From: Chrysemys picta bellii
Taxonomy: Eukaryota > Chordata > Testudines > Emydidae
Assembly: GCF_011386835.1 (NCBI RefSeq)
Contig: NC_088800.1
Location: 52,853,439-52,917,438 of the forward strand
Direction: 5' to 3'
Length of the DNA: 64,000 nucleotides
The notes beneath the pieces are model-generated. The model saw nothing but the letters and a program-made list of their open reading frames with translations, did no database searches and had not been told where the DNA came from. Below, one piece after another: positions 10,601-21,761 of the stretch. Both the position numbers and the translations under genes were made by a program. Position 1 is the first letter of the stretch; the number at the start of each line of letters is the position of its first letter.

Positions 10601-13350
10601 CTCCTTGCTTCTTTACATTTCCAAGTCTTTAGCTGTTTTGCCTTCTTTTTCTGTATCTTTAATAAAAGGTTTCAAAGATTTTGAAGGATGTGTTTGCCAA
10701 GGGAGTGTGGACTGAGGTCTTCGTACTGGAAACTCCGAACCAGTGCTCAGTGTTGTACAGTGACAGGGTCATGTTAGCACCTTTGATTCTCGGGCCTATT
10801 TATGCCATCAAAATTAACAACAGTCCACACCCTACAGGCCTGGCTGTGCTGCAATGGTTTGGCAGCATCTGTGCCGCTGTCCTCTGCTGTCTTTCCACAT
10901 AGCTTGCCTTTATTTTCCTGTTATTCCTGTCTGTTCTCTTGGTCCCTCCCTGCCCAGCATCAGAGCAGTAGAAGCCAAGCGCGCAAGGACCTCTGGTTTC
11001 AATGCTATTCCCCTGCCCTCCCATCCTTACGCCTCACGGAAGAATCCCTCCTGGACCGGCCACTGGAGTCTGTGGATACTGACTCCTGCCCCAGGATGGG
11101 GAATGAATCTTTCATAACTCCAACCCCTGTCAGCTGACTGGGGCTGGGAAATGAAAAACAGCACCTGGGGTGTCACATCTGGATGGCAGCCTCCATTTTT
11201 CCACTCACGAGGATCCAGTCCCGTCTCCCATTGTATCAAGGCTGAAGGGAAAGGCCCTGGGCCGCAGCGCCCTGAGGTTCAGAGGCAGGAGAACAGGAGA
11301 TCGCTGAGCACCTTCCCAGTCCCTTCCTGCAGCCATGCACAGCACAGGCAATGTCTGCCCTCATTTGCTGCTCAGCAACCCTCACACTCTTCTCCGCTCC
11401 CTCACTCACCCTCCGGTTCCCTCTGCCACAGCCCAGGGATGAATGGGTACAGGAGAGGAGGAAATGCGAGAGGAAGGGAGACACCGATGGAGCAAGGAGA
11501 GAGACACACACATGGGGAGAAGGCAGACCCTTGCAATCAATCAGAGATGGTAGGGGCTAGGGAGACAATGCGGTTGGCACAGGGGTGCCAGCCTCACAGA
11601 ATGAACTAGGGCAGGTGCCGACCCAGAGTCTTACGGAGGCTGCAGGTAAGGAATGAGGGGCACTGGAATGGCAGGGGGCTGTGGGCCTGCAGTGAGGGGC
11701 ATCGGCAGAGCTATGGGGAGCACGTTTATTCTCACTTGGATATCCCAGCAGCTGGTCTTGTCCCAGAGCGAGCCTGCGAGATCCCTGTTCAGGACGTCTC
11801 TCTACTAGGGGCAGCAACAGGAGCTTGCTGGTGCTTAGGGAGATTATGGAGGGTTGGTGGCTGCATCGTTACAGAAGGCTCTGCATAGCCCTGGCTTCCA
11901 GCCCCCAGGCACCGATCCAGGCTGAGGACTATGCTCCCTGTGCTGGTCACATCTGCTCTGGCACACTGCCCGTCTGAGGAGAGCGAAGATGGGGAGGGCT
12001 GAGAGCACACACCACCCACTCTGAAGGGGTCAGGGCATCAGAGAAGGGGTGGACAGCTGAGCTGGGCAGGCGAAGGGACAGCAGCCCCTAACTGGGCAGG
12101 AACAGACATTGCACTGAGGGAATGGCAATTTGGCTGGTGTCTGTCTGGCACCTCGTAGGCCCATCCCTGTCACAGCAGCTGCTGGTGCCCTCGGCTCTAA
12201 TCACTTTGAATTTCCAGAGCCTCGCTGGATGGGATTAGATAACCCATAGCAGCCCAGCCAAAGCAATGTCTCTCCCCAGCCATCTTTCTGCTCTGCTGAC
12301 ACTTCCCAAGGGGCCTGTACGGTGTCAGGTGCCTCTCAGGTTCCTTCCACAGGGCATCGCAGGGGGGCAGCCCCAGATTTAGGCAGCTGCGTGCCACACT
12401 CTGAATGGGCCCTGGGAGTTTGTAACTCCTCTAGCCTTAACCTTGCCCCTCTCCAGCGGGCACTGGGGGATTTGCATTTCTGTGTTGATCTGGGCCAAGT
12501 TGAAGCTCTCTCTGGCCCCAGGTGACTTGCTCCCTTTCATTCAGGGGCATCTGTTCTTCAGCTCCTCCTCCAGGTGATGGCCCGTCAGGTGCTTCACCTG
12601 CTGGAACCCCTCCAAGCCTGTCTCTGGGTAAGGTGGGGGGGAGGGGGTTGAGTGGATCTTCCTCCTGTCCCTTGTGAGAGAGACGGGCAGGGAATAGGGT
12701 GAGCCCAGATACTCCCAGTCTGCAGGTGACATGACTCCACATTGCCTTTTACTACACCCAGCGAGGGCAGGTCCTGGCTTCCCCACCGCCTGCTCCCAGG
12801 CAGGGGTGTGGATGAGCAGCTGAGGCTGAGTCCAGATAAGAAAAGGGATACTGGGAAGGATGAGGGGGATATTGTCCATTCCTGACTCACCCTTCCCTAA
12901 GGGAAGTTGCTGTTTAGGAGGTGAGGCTGGGCCTCCTCCCCATGGCATTCGTGGGCAAATGTAGTTTTTTTCATCCACGCTTAGCACTGTGGCCATTTCT
13001 CCCAGAGCTGGAGCTGGCTTCGTGACCCAGGCCTCTGTCAGCTCCAGGATGAATTGCTGGGCTGGCTTCGCTGGGTGGAGTGACCTCACCACTGAGGGAG
13101 CATGTTGCACCAGCACCTCTGAGCCTGCACAGCTTGGTTTCCTACTATCCCTTTGGTCTATATGCTGGGTACCTGCTACTTGGCTACCTGGGATCCCTGG
13201 ATTAGGACATTTGGGGGCTGGGGTTAGGGCCATCTCCCATGAAACTCATTCCCCACCTGGTCCATGTGCCTGAGGTCTCCATCTTCACTGTTCATGGAGG
13301 TCTCTGTTTACTCTGGAGTTAGCCTGGGTCTGGTTGCTGGGGAAGACTGT
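10601..13350. other. Unannotated sequence, no gene supported
   Basis: Several ORFs of 70-230 codons occur (for example on minus at 12541-13233), but none shows a domain, a splice context or family resemblance that I recognise. A G-rich phrase related to the 2.4-kb repeat occurs near 11600-11720. Confidence 0.35.
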
Positions 13351-13359
13351 TATGTCTTT

Positions 13360-13400
13360 GCATCTGAAGAAGTGAGGTTCTTACCCAAGAAAGCTTATGC
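13360..13400 (+). ncRNA. Hammerhead-like motif with CUGA core, GAAA-side flank changed
   Basis: GCAT, CTGAAGA, GTGAG...CCCAA, GAAAGCTT and ATGC are in order. U4 is present, but the base before GAAA is A rather than C, which breaks the closing pair of stem II. The first G comes from the flanking target site. Confidence 0.5.
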
Positions 13401-13488
13401 TCCCAATACTTCTGTTAGTCTTAAAGGTGCCACAGGACCCTCTGTTGCTTTTTACAGATTCAGGCTAACACGGCTACCCCTCTGATAC
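13361..13488 (+). mobile_element. Minimal Penelope-like end with 9-bp target duplication
   Basis: This 128-bp insertion begins at CATCTGAAGAAG and ends at CTCTGATAC, the conserved PLE terminus. ATGTCTTTG flanks it (13352-13360 and 13489-13497). It starts within the hammerhead-like motif, so reverse transcription apparently stopped there. Confidence 0.8.
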
Positions 13489-13662
13489 ATGTCTTTGAGG
13501 AGAGCTTTGGTGGCTGGCTGCGAATGCTGTCTCAGAATCTAGACTGCTCACTGTGGGAGTAGCTACCCTAGGTCCTGTATCCAGACAGGTGCGGGCTGTA
13601 CAATGGTCCCAGGGGATTGCAGGTGTGGTAGCTGTAGATGTGCTTGGAAGTTCAGGCAATGG

Positions 13663-13786
13663 TAGGGAGACCAGATAGCAAGTGTGAAAAATCGGGACAG
13701 GGGATGGGGGGTAATAGGCACTTATATCAAAAAAAGCTCCAAATATTGGGACTGTCCCTATAAAATCAGGACATCTGATCACCATA
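13663..13786. mobile_element. hAT-type MITE (TAGGGTGACC family), copy 1
   Basis: The left end TAGGGAGACCAGAT and right end ATCTGATCACCATA are inverted repeats. GGCAATGG flanks both sides (13655-13662 and 13787-13794). The interior contains GGACTGTCCCTATAAAATCA, which is also present in the copy at 20837. It is non-coding. Confidence 0.8.
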
Positions 13787-13794
13787 GGCAATGG

Positions 13795-15540
13795 GCACGT
13801 GTGGTCTGTTTAGCTCTCTGCCCCCCTGGTCCTCCCTCCCTGGCCACACACACAGAACACTTGTTTCCAGACATTGTGTGTTTCTACCCTCTCCTTGGAA
13901 GGAGAGCGCTGGCAGAGCTGCCAGGAGGTTGCAAGTGGTTGGGGCTCCAATTAAAATTCCCTCCCAGCCTTCCCAGCGGCCTTGTTGTGAGCTGAGTTCC
14001 TGCTGCCGTCTCAGGTGGGGCATGCTCTGGCTGTCCTTAACAGTGGCTGGTTTGTGATGAGAATCTCAGTAGTGCAGGCAGCACCTGATGCTATTTGCTC
14101 GAGAGCCTCCTCTTCACACAGCACTGAGCATCTCTCTGTCTGGGTTCGGTGAAGGGCCACTGCCTGGTGTCTCATTTCTCCTGGCTTTCCTCTTCTCTGC
14201 CACTGCAGGGAGAGGATACACAGCCACTGAACCACTGTGGAAAGGGCCACGGATAGCAAAGGACAGAGACTCAGTACCGGCTTCACATGCCATCAGTCCT
14301 GCCCAGGGTTAACTGCAAACTTCAGGGCAATGCTCAGATTGGTTCACTTCACTCCCAGTGTCCTTGCAGTTCTGGCTGAGGGATGTCACATCCCCACCCT
14401 CCGTCAGCAGATGACGGTACAGGAGCACTCGCTGAGAGGGGAAGCATAGCCCCTCCTACTGGCCTCTTCCACCAGGGGCGCTATGGAGAACAGTGGGCAG
14501 ACACAGGAGGATAGCATTGGAGGAGGAAGGGAGGCAGGCAGGGCTGGAGACTCAGAAGCTCACATCTGCCCAGAATGACAGCAGACGGGAAGTTACCACA
14601 GCTGTAAAGCATGATAATAATAAGTGATACATATTTCCACGCCAAGTTCCCTTCAGGATGGGAATCTGGCTGGCTTCCTACAGGGCCGCCCTCAGGGGCC
14701 AGAGTTCTGAGGAGATCCTGGCTGTTTGGAGAAAGCTTTACACTATCCTCCATCTCCGCTGGACTGTGGTGGTCCCTGAGGCCTCGCTCAGTGATGGCAG
14801 CGTCCAGAAGGGCATCCAGTTCTGCCGTGGCGAGCTGGCAAAAAACCTGCCCAGCCTCTCACAAAATGGCGAGGTCAAATGGCTGTCGCTGGACTTGTTT
14901 TTAGCCTCACGAGTTTTCTTGTTCCTTTTCCTGAGTGCTGTGCTCTATATACAGCGCTGGTCAGCGTCCTGGCTGTGACCCTTCCCAGCAATCTGCTTAG
15001 GGATGCCCATGAACAGTTTCTGATTGCAGTGGTTGCTAACAAAAGCTTGCTGCACTGTCACTTCTCCCCAGATTGTAAGGGGAACAAAGATCTCTGCGTG
15101 TCTCCAAGCAGCTGTACGAGGCAGGGAGTAATATCACTGCAATACTGCTATATTTGAATCCGGAAGCAAAAGGGCCAATCCTGACCCCACGGCAGGATTT
15201 AAACAGTGGAAGCCACACAAGCAAAGAGTTAGGTCAGTCATGGAGGCCTGCAAAATAGTGTGGGATAGCAGCTGGAGAATTGCCAATGTAGCACACAGAA
15301 GCATTGCATGCATTCGGACAACAGACCGCATTAACTCAAGTCGCAGTGACCTTACTCCACTTCAAAAGTGAAGTGCAGAATTTGCAGCAGATAGGCAGTT
15401 TGCGGGGTATCTACACACAGGCATTTTCAATGAGCACACTAGCTCCAGTAAGTGTGAACTAAACCCCCCATGTAGACAAGCCCAGACTCTCCCAGCAGGA
15501 GGCGCTGTAGGGATTGGTGCAGGAGCTGTGGCTGGAGGAA
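13795..15540. other. Unannotated sequence
   Basis: No gene is supported. Overlapping ORFs on both strands around 14480-14980 lack recognisable motifs. Confidence 0.3.
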
Positions 15541-15985
15541 GCTCAGTATGAAAGAAGCCACTGGAGTCAGGAAATAAAGATGAGTCTCTTATCCCCATCT
15601 GCCAAGCGTTTGTTACAGAGTGTCAGAAGAAAACAAAATATTGGCAAAAAAAGATGATCAAAACCTGAATTTCAAAGTAGATCCTGGAGCCAAGTGCAAT
15701 ATAGCACAAGATTAGTGACTCCCCAGTGCTGCAATACAAATTCAGCTCGTCTCACGTGGCAGGGACAAGAGCCCCGTGGCAGACCCATTCTGGCACCTCT
15801 GTATGAAGGCAGAACCACTGGTTTGAAATAGTGCTACAGGAAGCGTGTGCTTGGGTTGAAGAGTCACCTGCAAATGCAGATGATCAAACAGGTGCATAAC
15901 TTGCTTTCAGGTCAGGATGCAAACGATCTTCTTCAAGAACGTAATGAGCAGCTTAATGGACTGAGATGTATTCTGGACATAATAC

Positions 15986-16217
15986 CAGGGCTGGCTCCAG
16001 GCACCAGCCGACCAAGCACGTGCTTGGGGCGGCACCTTGTAAGGGGCGGCCAATCTTCGGGTGGCAGGGCAGCGCTCAAGGCTTTTGTTTGTTTGTTTGT
16101 TTCGGCGGGGCAGGGCGGCGCTTGGGGGGGTGGGGGCGGGAAGGTTGTTACGGCGGAGTGGTGCTTTTTTTGGGGGGGTATGTGCTTGGGGCGGCAAAAA
16201 AGTTAGAGCCGGCCCTG
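15986..16217 (+). mobile_element. hAT-type MITE (CAGGGCYGGCTC family) in gypsy relic
   Basis: The ends CAGGGCTGGCTCCAGG and AGAGCCGGCCCTG are inverted, and CATAATAC flanks both sides (15978-15985 and 16218-16225). At 232 bp it is the shortest family member here. Its core has a short TTTG repeat and a G-rich stretch rather than the GC-rich arrays seen at 5.2 and 45.1 kb. It interrupts the gypsy RT reading. Confidence 0.9.
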
Positions 16218-16665
16218 CATAATACAACACTTTGTTATAGATCCCAGGGCACCGTCAAAAATACATGCCCCACATAAAGTCTCATTAATGCTGAGAAATA
16301 CAGTTAAAAATACTTGACCAAATGATAAAACTAGGTGTTGTTGAGCTCATGCAGACATCAGCTGACTAGGTTAACAACATGGATACTAATAAAATCGAAC
16401 AAGTTAAGGATTTGTAAAGATCCTAAAGATCTGAATTAGGCCTGCTATGAACGCTCCCCATGAGATGGGGAGGGGGCACACACAGATTTCAAAAAGGAAG
16501 AGTATTATCAGTTTTGGATGCAAGTTAATGGTTTGGCAGCGCCAACCAGATAGACAAAATGTAAACTTACACTTTCAACTCCCCTTTTGGAGAGACACGT
16601 CTAAGCAACGTCCTATCAGATTATTTCAGCATCTGATGTGCCGCAGAGTATCAGGTCCCAGATCT

Positions 16666-16770
16666 TTCATAGATTTTTAAAGCCAAAAGGGACCATTCTG
16701 ACTATCTAGACTGCCCTGCTGTATAGCACAAGCCAGAGAACCTCACTTGCTGATTTTTGTATCGTGAACT
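16666..16770 (-). mobile_element. CR1-type LINE 3'-end fragment
   Basis: TTCATAGATTTTTAAAGCC, then AAAGGGACCATTCTGAC and GAGAACCTCACT, is the antisense of a CR1-type 3' end, diverged from the one at 1534. It lies inside the gypsy relic. Confidence 0.65.
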
Positions 16771-16940
16771 GGAGGATACCTACCTGCCGCAGAAAATTCA
16801 GCAGGCGATCGCCAACATGACCTGGCCTTTCAGCTAAGCTCCGAGTCCTACAGCCCCGAATGTCATCACTGCCTGGTGGGTCATGATGACCTAACTACCA
16901 CAGAGAGTGCCATGGGGGAGGGCACCAGAAAGAACACAGG

Positions 16941-17109
16941 TAGAGCCCTGCAAATCTGCAGATATCTGCAGCCCACGTTTATGGATCGCACATGGATGTG
17001 GATCAAAATTTTATATCTAGAGCCATGCAAATCTGTGGACATCCACAGACCATGTTTGTGGATCACAGATTGGATGCAGATTCAAATTTTGTATCCGTGC
17101 AGGGCTCTA
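16941..17109. mobile_element. Palindromic hAT-like MITE (TAGAGCCCTGCA ends)
   Basis: The ends TAGAGCCCTGCA and TGCAGGGCTCTA are perfect inverted repeats. The flanks AACACAGG and AACATATG agree at 6 of 8 positions, so they are a plausible worn 8-bp duplication. The interior holds repeated GGATC/ATCCACA phrases. It is non-coding. Confidence 0.7.
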
Positions 17110-17119
17110 AACATATGAG

Positions 17120-17523
17120 TACTTATAAAAGAGTGGTTTAGTATTTAGTTTATCATCACCTCCACCCAAAGTCTTTAGTCCCATTTACCTATAAATTCTC
17201 TTACCTCTCAAGCAAGGGCAAAGTTTGCTAGGGAGGCAGGCCCCAGCCTGTGCCTACCTCCTCCCAAACTCAGTACCTTTCCCCCTGCTTCTCCTCCTGC
17301 CTCTTTCTAGAGAGGTTTTCTCTTGGCATGCCTTCAGCCTCCCAATCTTAGCTGCTGCATCTCCTCCTCCCACGCTGTCCCTCTGGAATGAGCTGGGTCT
17401 GGCTTATATAGCCTCCAGACCCCTCCTACTCCCAGCAGTTTCTGAGAGGAGTGGTTAATTGGAGTCAGCTGTGTGGGGTTCCCCCCCCCCCCCATGTGAC
17501 AGTTCCTAGTTAAAACTGTCACA
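17120..17523 (-). mobile_element. Possible solo LTR
   Basis: On minus the block starts TGTGACAGTTTTAACTAGG at 17523, has a C/G homopolymer near 17480-17494 and a TATA-like CTATATAAGCC near 17402-17413. The right side of the block cannot be fixed, and no duplication was found. It splits the gypsy relic between RT and RNase H. Confidence 0.45.
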
Positions 17524-18940
17524 GGCATCAAGCCCATCACTTCTGTTTGAGCTACAGCAGGTCTATTAGAAAGATATCCAGCGACAGAGAAGCCATCGCT
17601 TGCCTAGGTAAAACCTTTCAGGTTCTGGACGGGGTAGAACAATTGCTAACGATCTACTTTGGAGCACAGTTTAGCAACAACAAATGAAAGTTCTGCTGCC
17701 GGCTAAAGCAATAGCTCTTAATTTAAATTATTTTGAGATTAACATAGAACCTACGATCTCAGATGACGCACGAGCACATGGGCTGGGGACAGTCTTTCTG
17801 CAAGATGAGTGCCCAGTCACAGATATCTAAAGCACTGACTAAAACAACGCAGACTGAAAAAGACAAGCAACATTTTTTGGTTGTGAGCACTTTCATGAAT
17901 ATGGCTACGAGCAGAAATCAGTTAAGTCAGTAGCTGTTGGAAGTTATATCACAGAAGCCCTTGCGCAAACATCGCCTAGACTTCAGAAGACGATGCCACA
18001 AAAGTACTCATTAAGCACACTTCTTATAGCTGACATGCTTTCAAGAATCCCCCAAAATAGTGAAAGCCAGGAAGAGGCATTTGAAGTAAATATGACTCAC
18101 ACATGACCCAGTTCTGAAACAAAAATCTGACAAGCTCAGACACAAAATACAGAATGATCCAGCCTTACAAAAGCTTGAGTATAATTCTACAGAGATGGCT
18201 CCCCAGCCACTTCCACGCTTAAAAGCTGATTGGGACAACAGAGATGAAATTGCTGCATATGATGGTATTCTATAGAGGTCAGGATGTTGGAATACGACAG
18301 CATTAGGTCATAAATGCTAAGCATATTCCAGCATACTCATCTGGGTATTGAAAAGTGTAAGAACATGGCCTGAGAACACAGGCACAAATGCTAGCATTGA
18401 AGATAAGGTGTCCAACTCTGAAATTTGTGATAAACACAGAAAACAGATGGGGAAAGTACCACTGAAATTATGGGAGATTCCAGGTTGCCCTTGGCTCAAG
18501 GTTGATGCAGATCTAGAGTATCTGAATTAAACAGGAAAGATACTTTATTTTTTAACCACCGTGGTTGCACAACACCTTGAGTAACAATGTAACAGCATAT
18601 GGTAAATTGGAATTTGAACAACACAGGATTCCCAAAGGACTAATAAGAGGTAATGGTCCGCTATTCACAAGTGGCTCATTTCAGCCATTCTCTTTGAGAT
18701 AGAAGTTCAAATGCCCCACCCTGTTTACTAAGCTTACTGTATGGGTAAGGACAAATAGCAAAGAACTTACTAACAAAAAATCCCTGGTGGATTCAGGGAT
18801 GAATATTTAGCATTGTTACAGTTTATCAGCACACCTCTGTGTGCTAGTGTTAGACACCACACTTGAGAGATTTACAGGTAGAAGATCCATAACCTCAACA
18901 CCTAGTAAGTTTTGGGGCCAGTACAATGAACTCTGAATTA

Positions 18941-19008
18941 CACCTCTACCCCGATATAATGCGACCCGATATAACACGAATCAGGATATAACGCGGTAAA
19001 GCAGTGCT

Positions 19009-19043
<35 letters not shown>

Positions 19044-19149
19044 CTGCGCACTCCGGCGGATCAAACCAAGTTCGATATAACATGGTTTCACCTATAACGT
19101 AGTATGATTTTTTGGCTCCCGAGGACAGCGTTATATCGAGATAGAGGTG
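18941..19149. mobile_element. TA-flanked MITE with 38-base G run
   Basis: The left terminus CACCTCTACCCCGATATAA matches the inverse of the right terminus TTATATCGAGATAGAGGTG with few differences. TA flanks both ends (18939-18940 and 19150-19151), as expected for the Tc1/mariner superfamily including pogo/Tigger relatives. The interior has further CGATATAAC palindromic repeats and an uninterrupted G tract at about 19011-19043 and adjoining bases. It is non-coding. Confidence 0.75.
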
Positions 19150-19330
19150 TAGTTAAAAAAGAGCTACAAGCCAGGAAGCTATAGCTGAAGAAACTAGTCA
19201 CCCACATTGCAAGTGGGAGAAAATAACAGATTCTAACCAAAAAGTGTCTGGTAACCTACTAAATAACAGCTACCCCATCAAAAACAACAAGGAGTCTGGT
19301 GGCACCTTAAAGACTAACAGATATATTTGG

Positions 19331-19371
19331 GCATAAGCTTTCGTGAGTAAAAACCTCACTTCTTCGGATGC
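19331..19371 (-). ncRNA. Hammerhead-like motif, C at core position 4
   Basis: GCAT, CCGAAGA, GTGAG-loop-CTCAC (a perfect 5-bp stem II), GAAAGCTT, ATGC. All elements fit except the U4-to-C change. Confidence 0.55.
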
Positions 19372-19684
19372 ATAGAGTGAAAGTTACAGATGCAGGCATT
19401 ATATACTGACACATGGAGAGCAGGGAGTTACTTCACAAGTGGAGAACCAGTGTTGACAGGGCCAATTCAATCAGGGTGGATGTAGTCCACTCCCAATAAT
19501 AGATGAGGAGGTGTCAATTCCAGGAGAGGAAAAGCTGCTTCTGTAGTGAGCCAGCCACTCCCAGTCCCTATTCAAGCCCAGATTGAATAGGGACTGGGAA
19601 CAACACTGGTTCTCCACTTGTGAAGTAACTCCCTGCTCTCCATGTGTCAGTATATAATGCCTGCATCTGTAACTTTCACTCTAT

Positions 19685-19725
19685 GCATCCGAAGAAGTGA
19701 GGTTTTTACTCACGAAAGCTTATGC
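19685..19725 (+). ncRNA. Hammerhead-like motif, C at core position 4
   Basis: Identical in layout to 19331-19371 and in opposite orientation, as part of the right arm of the fold-back. Confidence 0.55.
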
Positions 19726-19823
19726 CCAAATATATCTGTTAGTCTTTAAGGTGCCACCAGACTCCTTGTTGTTTTTGTAGATACAGACTAACACGGCTAC
19801 CCCCTGATACTAGCTACCCCATC

Positions 19824-20836
19824 CACAGTCCTGGGGGGGGGGGGGGGGGGACAGCAAACAGCTCAATATAACCAAGTAGGAGCATAGATAGCTCTGTTTC
19901 TTGAGGACACCCACAGTGCTTGTGCATGGACAGACGTGACATACACCCACTCAGTCAGTGACAACACAAGAAGAATAAGCACAGGCTCCATGACTAAACA
20001 GGCCATGTAAAAGCAACAAGAAGCGGCTTTGTGATCAGAAAGCCAGGGAGGATCAGAAATGGGGGTTCCCGACAGAGGGCCAGTACTGTTAACTTCATCC
20101 TCCTGCAGCGTTGCCATTGCCAACTCGCACTTTTTTTTAATTCAAGTCTCACAATATTTGGGTCTTTTCATAAAGTCTGGATTTATGCGATTAGGAGGGA
20201 ACCTCAGCTTTCCTTTTAAAATATAAACACATTTCCTCATGGTTGTAGAGAAACGTTTAAAAATGTGAACCCTAACGGCTACAACACAAGCAAAGAAGAG
20301 AACCCAGAAGTTATTAGACCAGTTTTTCATCAGCACTTCTGTATGCCAGACATCCAGCCCCGATTGCCCCAGATGGAGGGCCAGCAGCGAACAGTATCGT
20401 AGGGCTGGCAGTGGGTGAAATTACAGCTCCTTCTCCCAGCAGGAGGCACTGTAGGGATTAATTAATTGCTATTATTATGGGTGTTGTGGTAAAACTTCAG
20501 AGCACCAGTCATGGGCCGGGACTACACTGTGCCAGGGGCTGTACAAACACAGAACAGCACAGGAGCAATGGCTGTGGGAAGCTCACAGCTCCTCCTCCTG
20601 ACTTTTCTCAATGGGAAGAAAGGTAGGGAACGGTGGAGGAGTAATGCCTGTAGGGGGAGGTCTCAGCTACTCCAGCCCCAGCTTCCCCCAGCAGGAAGTG
20701 CTATGGAGCATTGTAGAGGTGGATAATATGCCTCAAGCTCCGGGAGGGAGTTTGGGTACAGGAGGGGGTGCAGGCTCTGGGCTGTGGGTGCAACCCGCAC
20801 CCCCCTCTGGCAGCAGCTCCTAGGTGGATGGGGCGG
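19824..20836. other. Unannotated sequence
   Basis: A short G run lies near 19835-19850. Around 20510-20570 there is text (GGGGCTGTACAAACACAGAAC) typical of a dispersed vertebrate repeat, limits unknown. No gene is supported. Confidence 0.3.
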
Positions 20837-20970
20837 TAGGGTGACCAGACAGCAAATGTGAAAAATTGGGACGGGGTGGGGGTAATAGAATCCTATATAA
20901 GACAGACAAAAATTGGGACTGTCCCTATAAAATCAGGAAGGCAGTGAAGACAGGACATCTGGTCACCCTA
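20837..20970. mobile_element. hAT-type MITE (TAGGGTGACC family), copy 2
   Basis: The left end TAGGGTGACCAGA and right end TCTGGTCACCCTA are perfect inverted repeats. The flanks TGGGGCGG and GGGGGTGG match at 6 of 8. The interior shares GGACTGTCCCTATAAAATCA with the copy at 13663. Confidence 0.75.
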
Positions 20971-21320
20971 GGGGGTGGGAGCGTCTCTGCGTGCCGCCCC
21001 CACAGCTCCCATTTGCTGCAGTTCCCAGCCAATAGGAGCTGCGGAGTCAGCACTTGGGGCAGGGGCAGCATGCAGAAACACCCCCCACCCAAGGCTGTAG
21101 GGCTGTTCTGGCCACTTTTGGGAGTGGTGCGGAGCAAGGGCGGGCAGGAAGCCACCTTAGCCCTGCTACACTGCCGGTGGTGGCCAGGCTCTGGGTCCTT
21201 TTAAATTGCCCGGGGGCAGCAGGCGGGGCCGTGACATGCTCCAGGGGAGGCACGCTGGGGTAGCAGGCAGGGCTGGGGGAGAGACCCAGCCCCAAACATT
21301 GGTGGAGCCGGGCCCTGAAT

Positions 21321-21760
21321 TAGGGTTACCATATTTCCTCATTAAAAAAAAAAAAAAAAAAAAAAGGACACTCCATGGGGCCCTGGCCCCGCCCCCTCCC
21401 TGCCCCAACTCCGCCCCTTCCCTGCCCCAACTCCGCCCCCTCCCCTCAGCGCCCCACATTCCCCCTCCTCCCTCCGAGCCACGAAACAGCTGCTCGAGCG
21501 CTACCGGCTTCACGGTTTGCCGGGCAGCCCCCGCAACCTCCAGACCCTGCGCCCCCAGCTGGGCGCTTCCCCTTCCGGGCTCTGGCTGCGCTGGGGAAGC
21601 GCCCGGCCGGGGGCACAGGGTCTGGAGGTCTTGGGGCTGCCCGGCAAACCGTGAAGCCGGTAGCGCTCGGGCAGCTCGGCTCTTCAGCTACACAGAGCTG
21701 AGGTGTCTGGGGGGAGCAGCAGCAGCCGCCGCCATGGGGGAATCCGCCTGCAGCTCTCAG
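21321..21760 (+). repeat. TAGGGTTACCATA-type element with large hairpin
   Basis: The block begins TAGGGTTACCATATTTCC followed by a poly-A run. It contains a strong inverted repeat: 21496-21572 pairs with 21594-21668, with about 75-bp arms, few mismatches and a loop of about 21 bases. Similar TAGGGTTACCAT starts occur at 27196 and 27835. ORFs here are GC-skew artefacts. Confidence 0.55.
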
Positions 21761-21761
21761 C

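Larger units (their letters stand above)
15630..18790 (+). pseudogene. Decayed Ty3/gypsy retrotransposon pol
   Basis: Reading plus in several frames recovers the domain order of a gypsy polyprotein. Near 15680 FKVDPGAKCN resembles the aspartic protease active site. At 15847-15980 and again after an inserted hAT element at 16226-16290 there is RT N-terminal text such as FVIDPRAPSKIHAPHKVSL. At 16540-16600 lies the LxTPFxRY-like RT block. At 17760-18060 there is RNase H text (DDARAHGLGTVFLQDECPV, FGCEHFHEY, PRLQK, LLIADMLSRIPQ). At 18320-18790 there is integrase text (HLGIEKCK, KVPLKLWEIPGCPWLKVDADL, YGxGQIAKNLLTK). Many stops and frameshifts make it inactive. No paired LTRs were identified. 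Confidence 0.85.
19280..19811. mobile_element. Fold-back Penelope-like insertion with 12-bp target duplication
   Basis: The left arm (about 19280-19575) is a minus-orientation PLE 3' end, including the tail of its ORF. The right arm (about 19590-19811) is the same end in plus orientation, finishing CTGATACT. AGCTACCCCATC occurs at 19268-19279 and 19812-19823. Two opposite copies of the hammerhead-like motif lie within it. The single pair of flanking repeats shows the inverted dimer was inserted in one step. Confidence 0.85.

Noticed and set aside
12437..13233. 230-codon minus ORF as a possible host exon
   Set aside because: No domain, no splice context that I could trust and no family resemblance. 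It overlaps other ORFs in a GC-rich region.
19011..19043. Assembly gap filler
   Set aside because: The G run lies inside a MITE with matching ends and TA flanks. It may be miscounted but is not an inserted gap.
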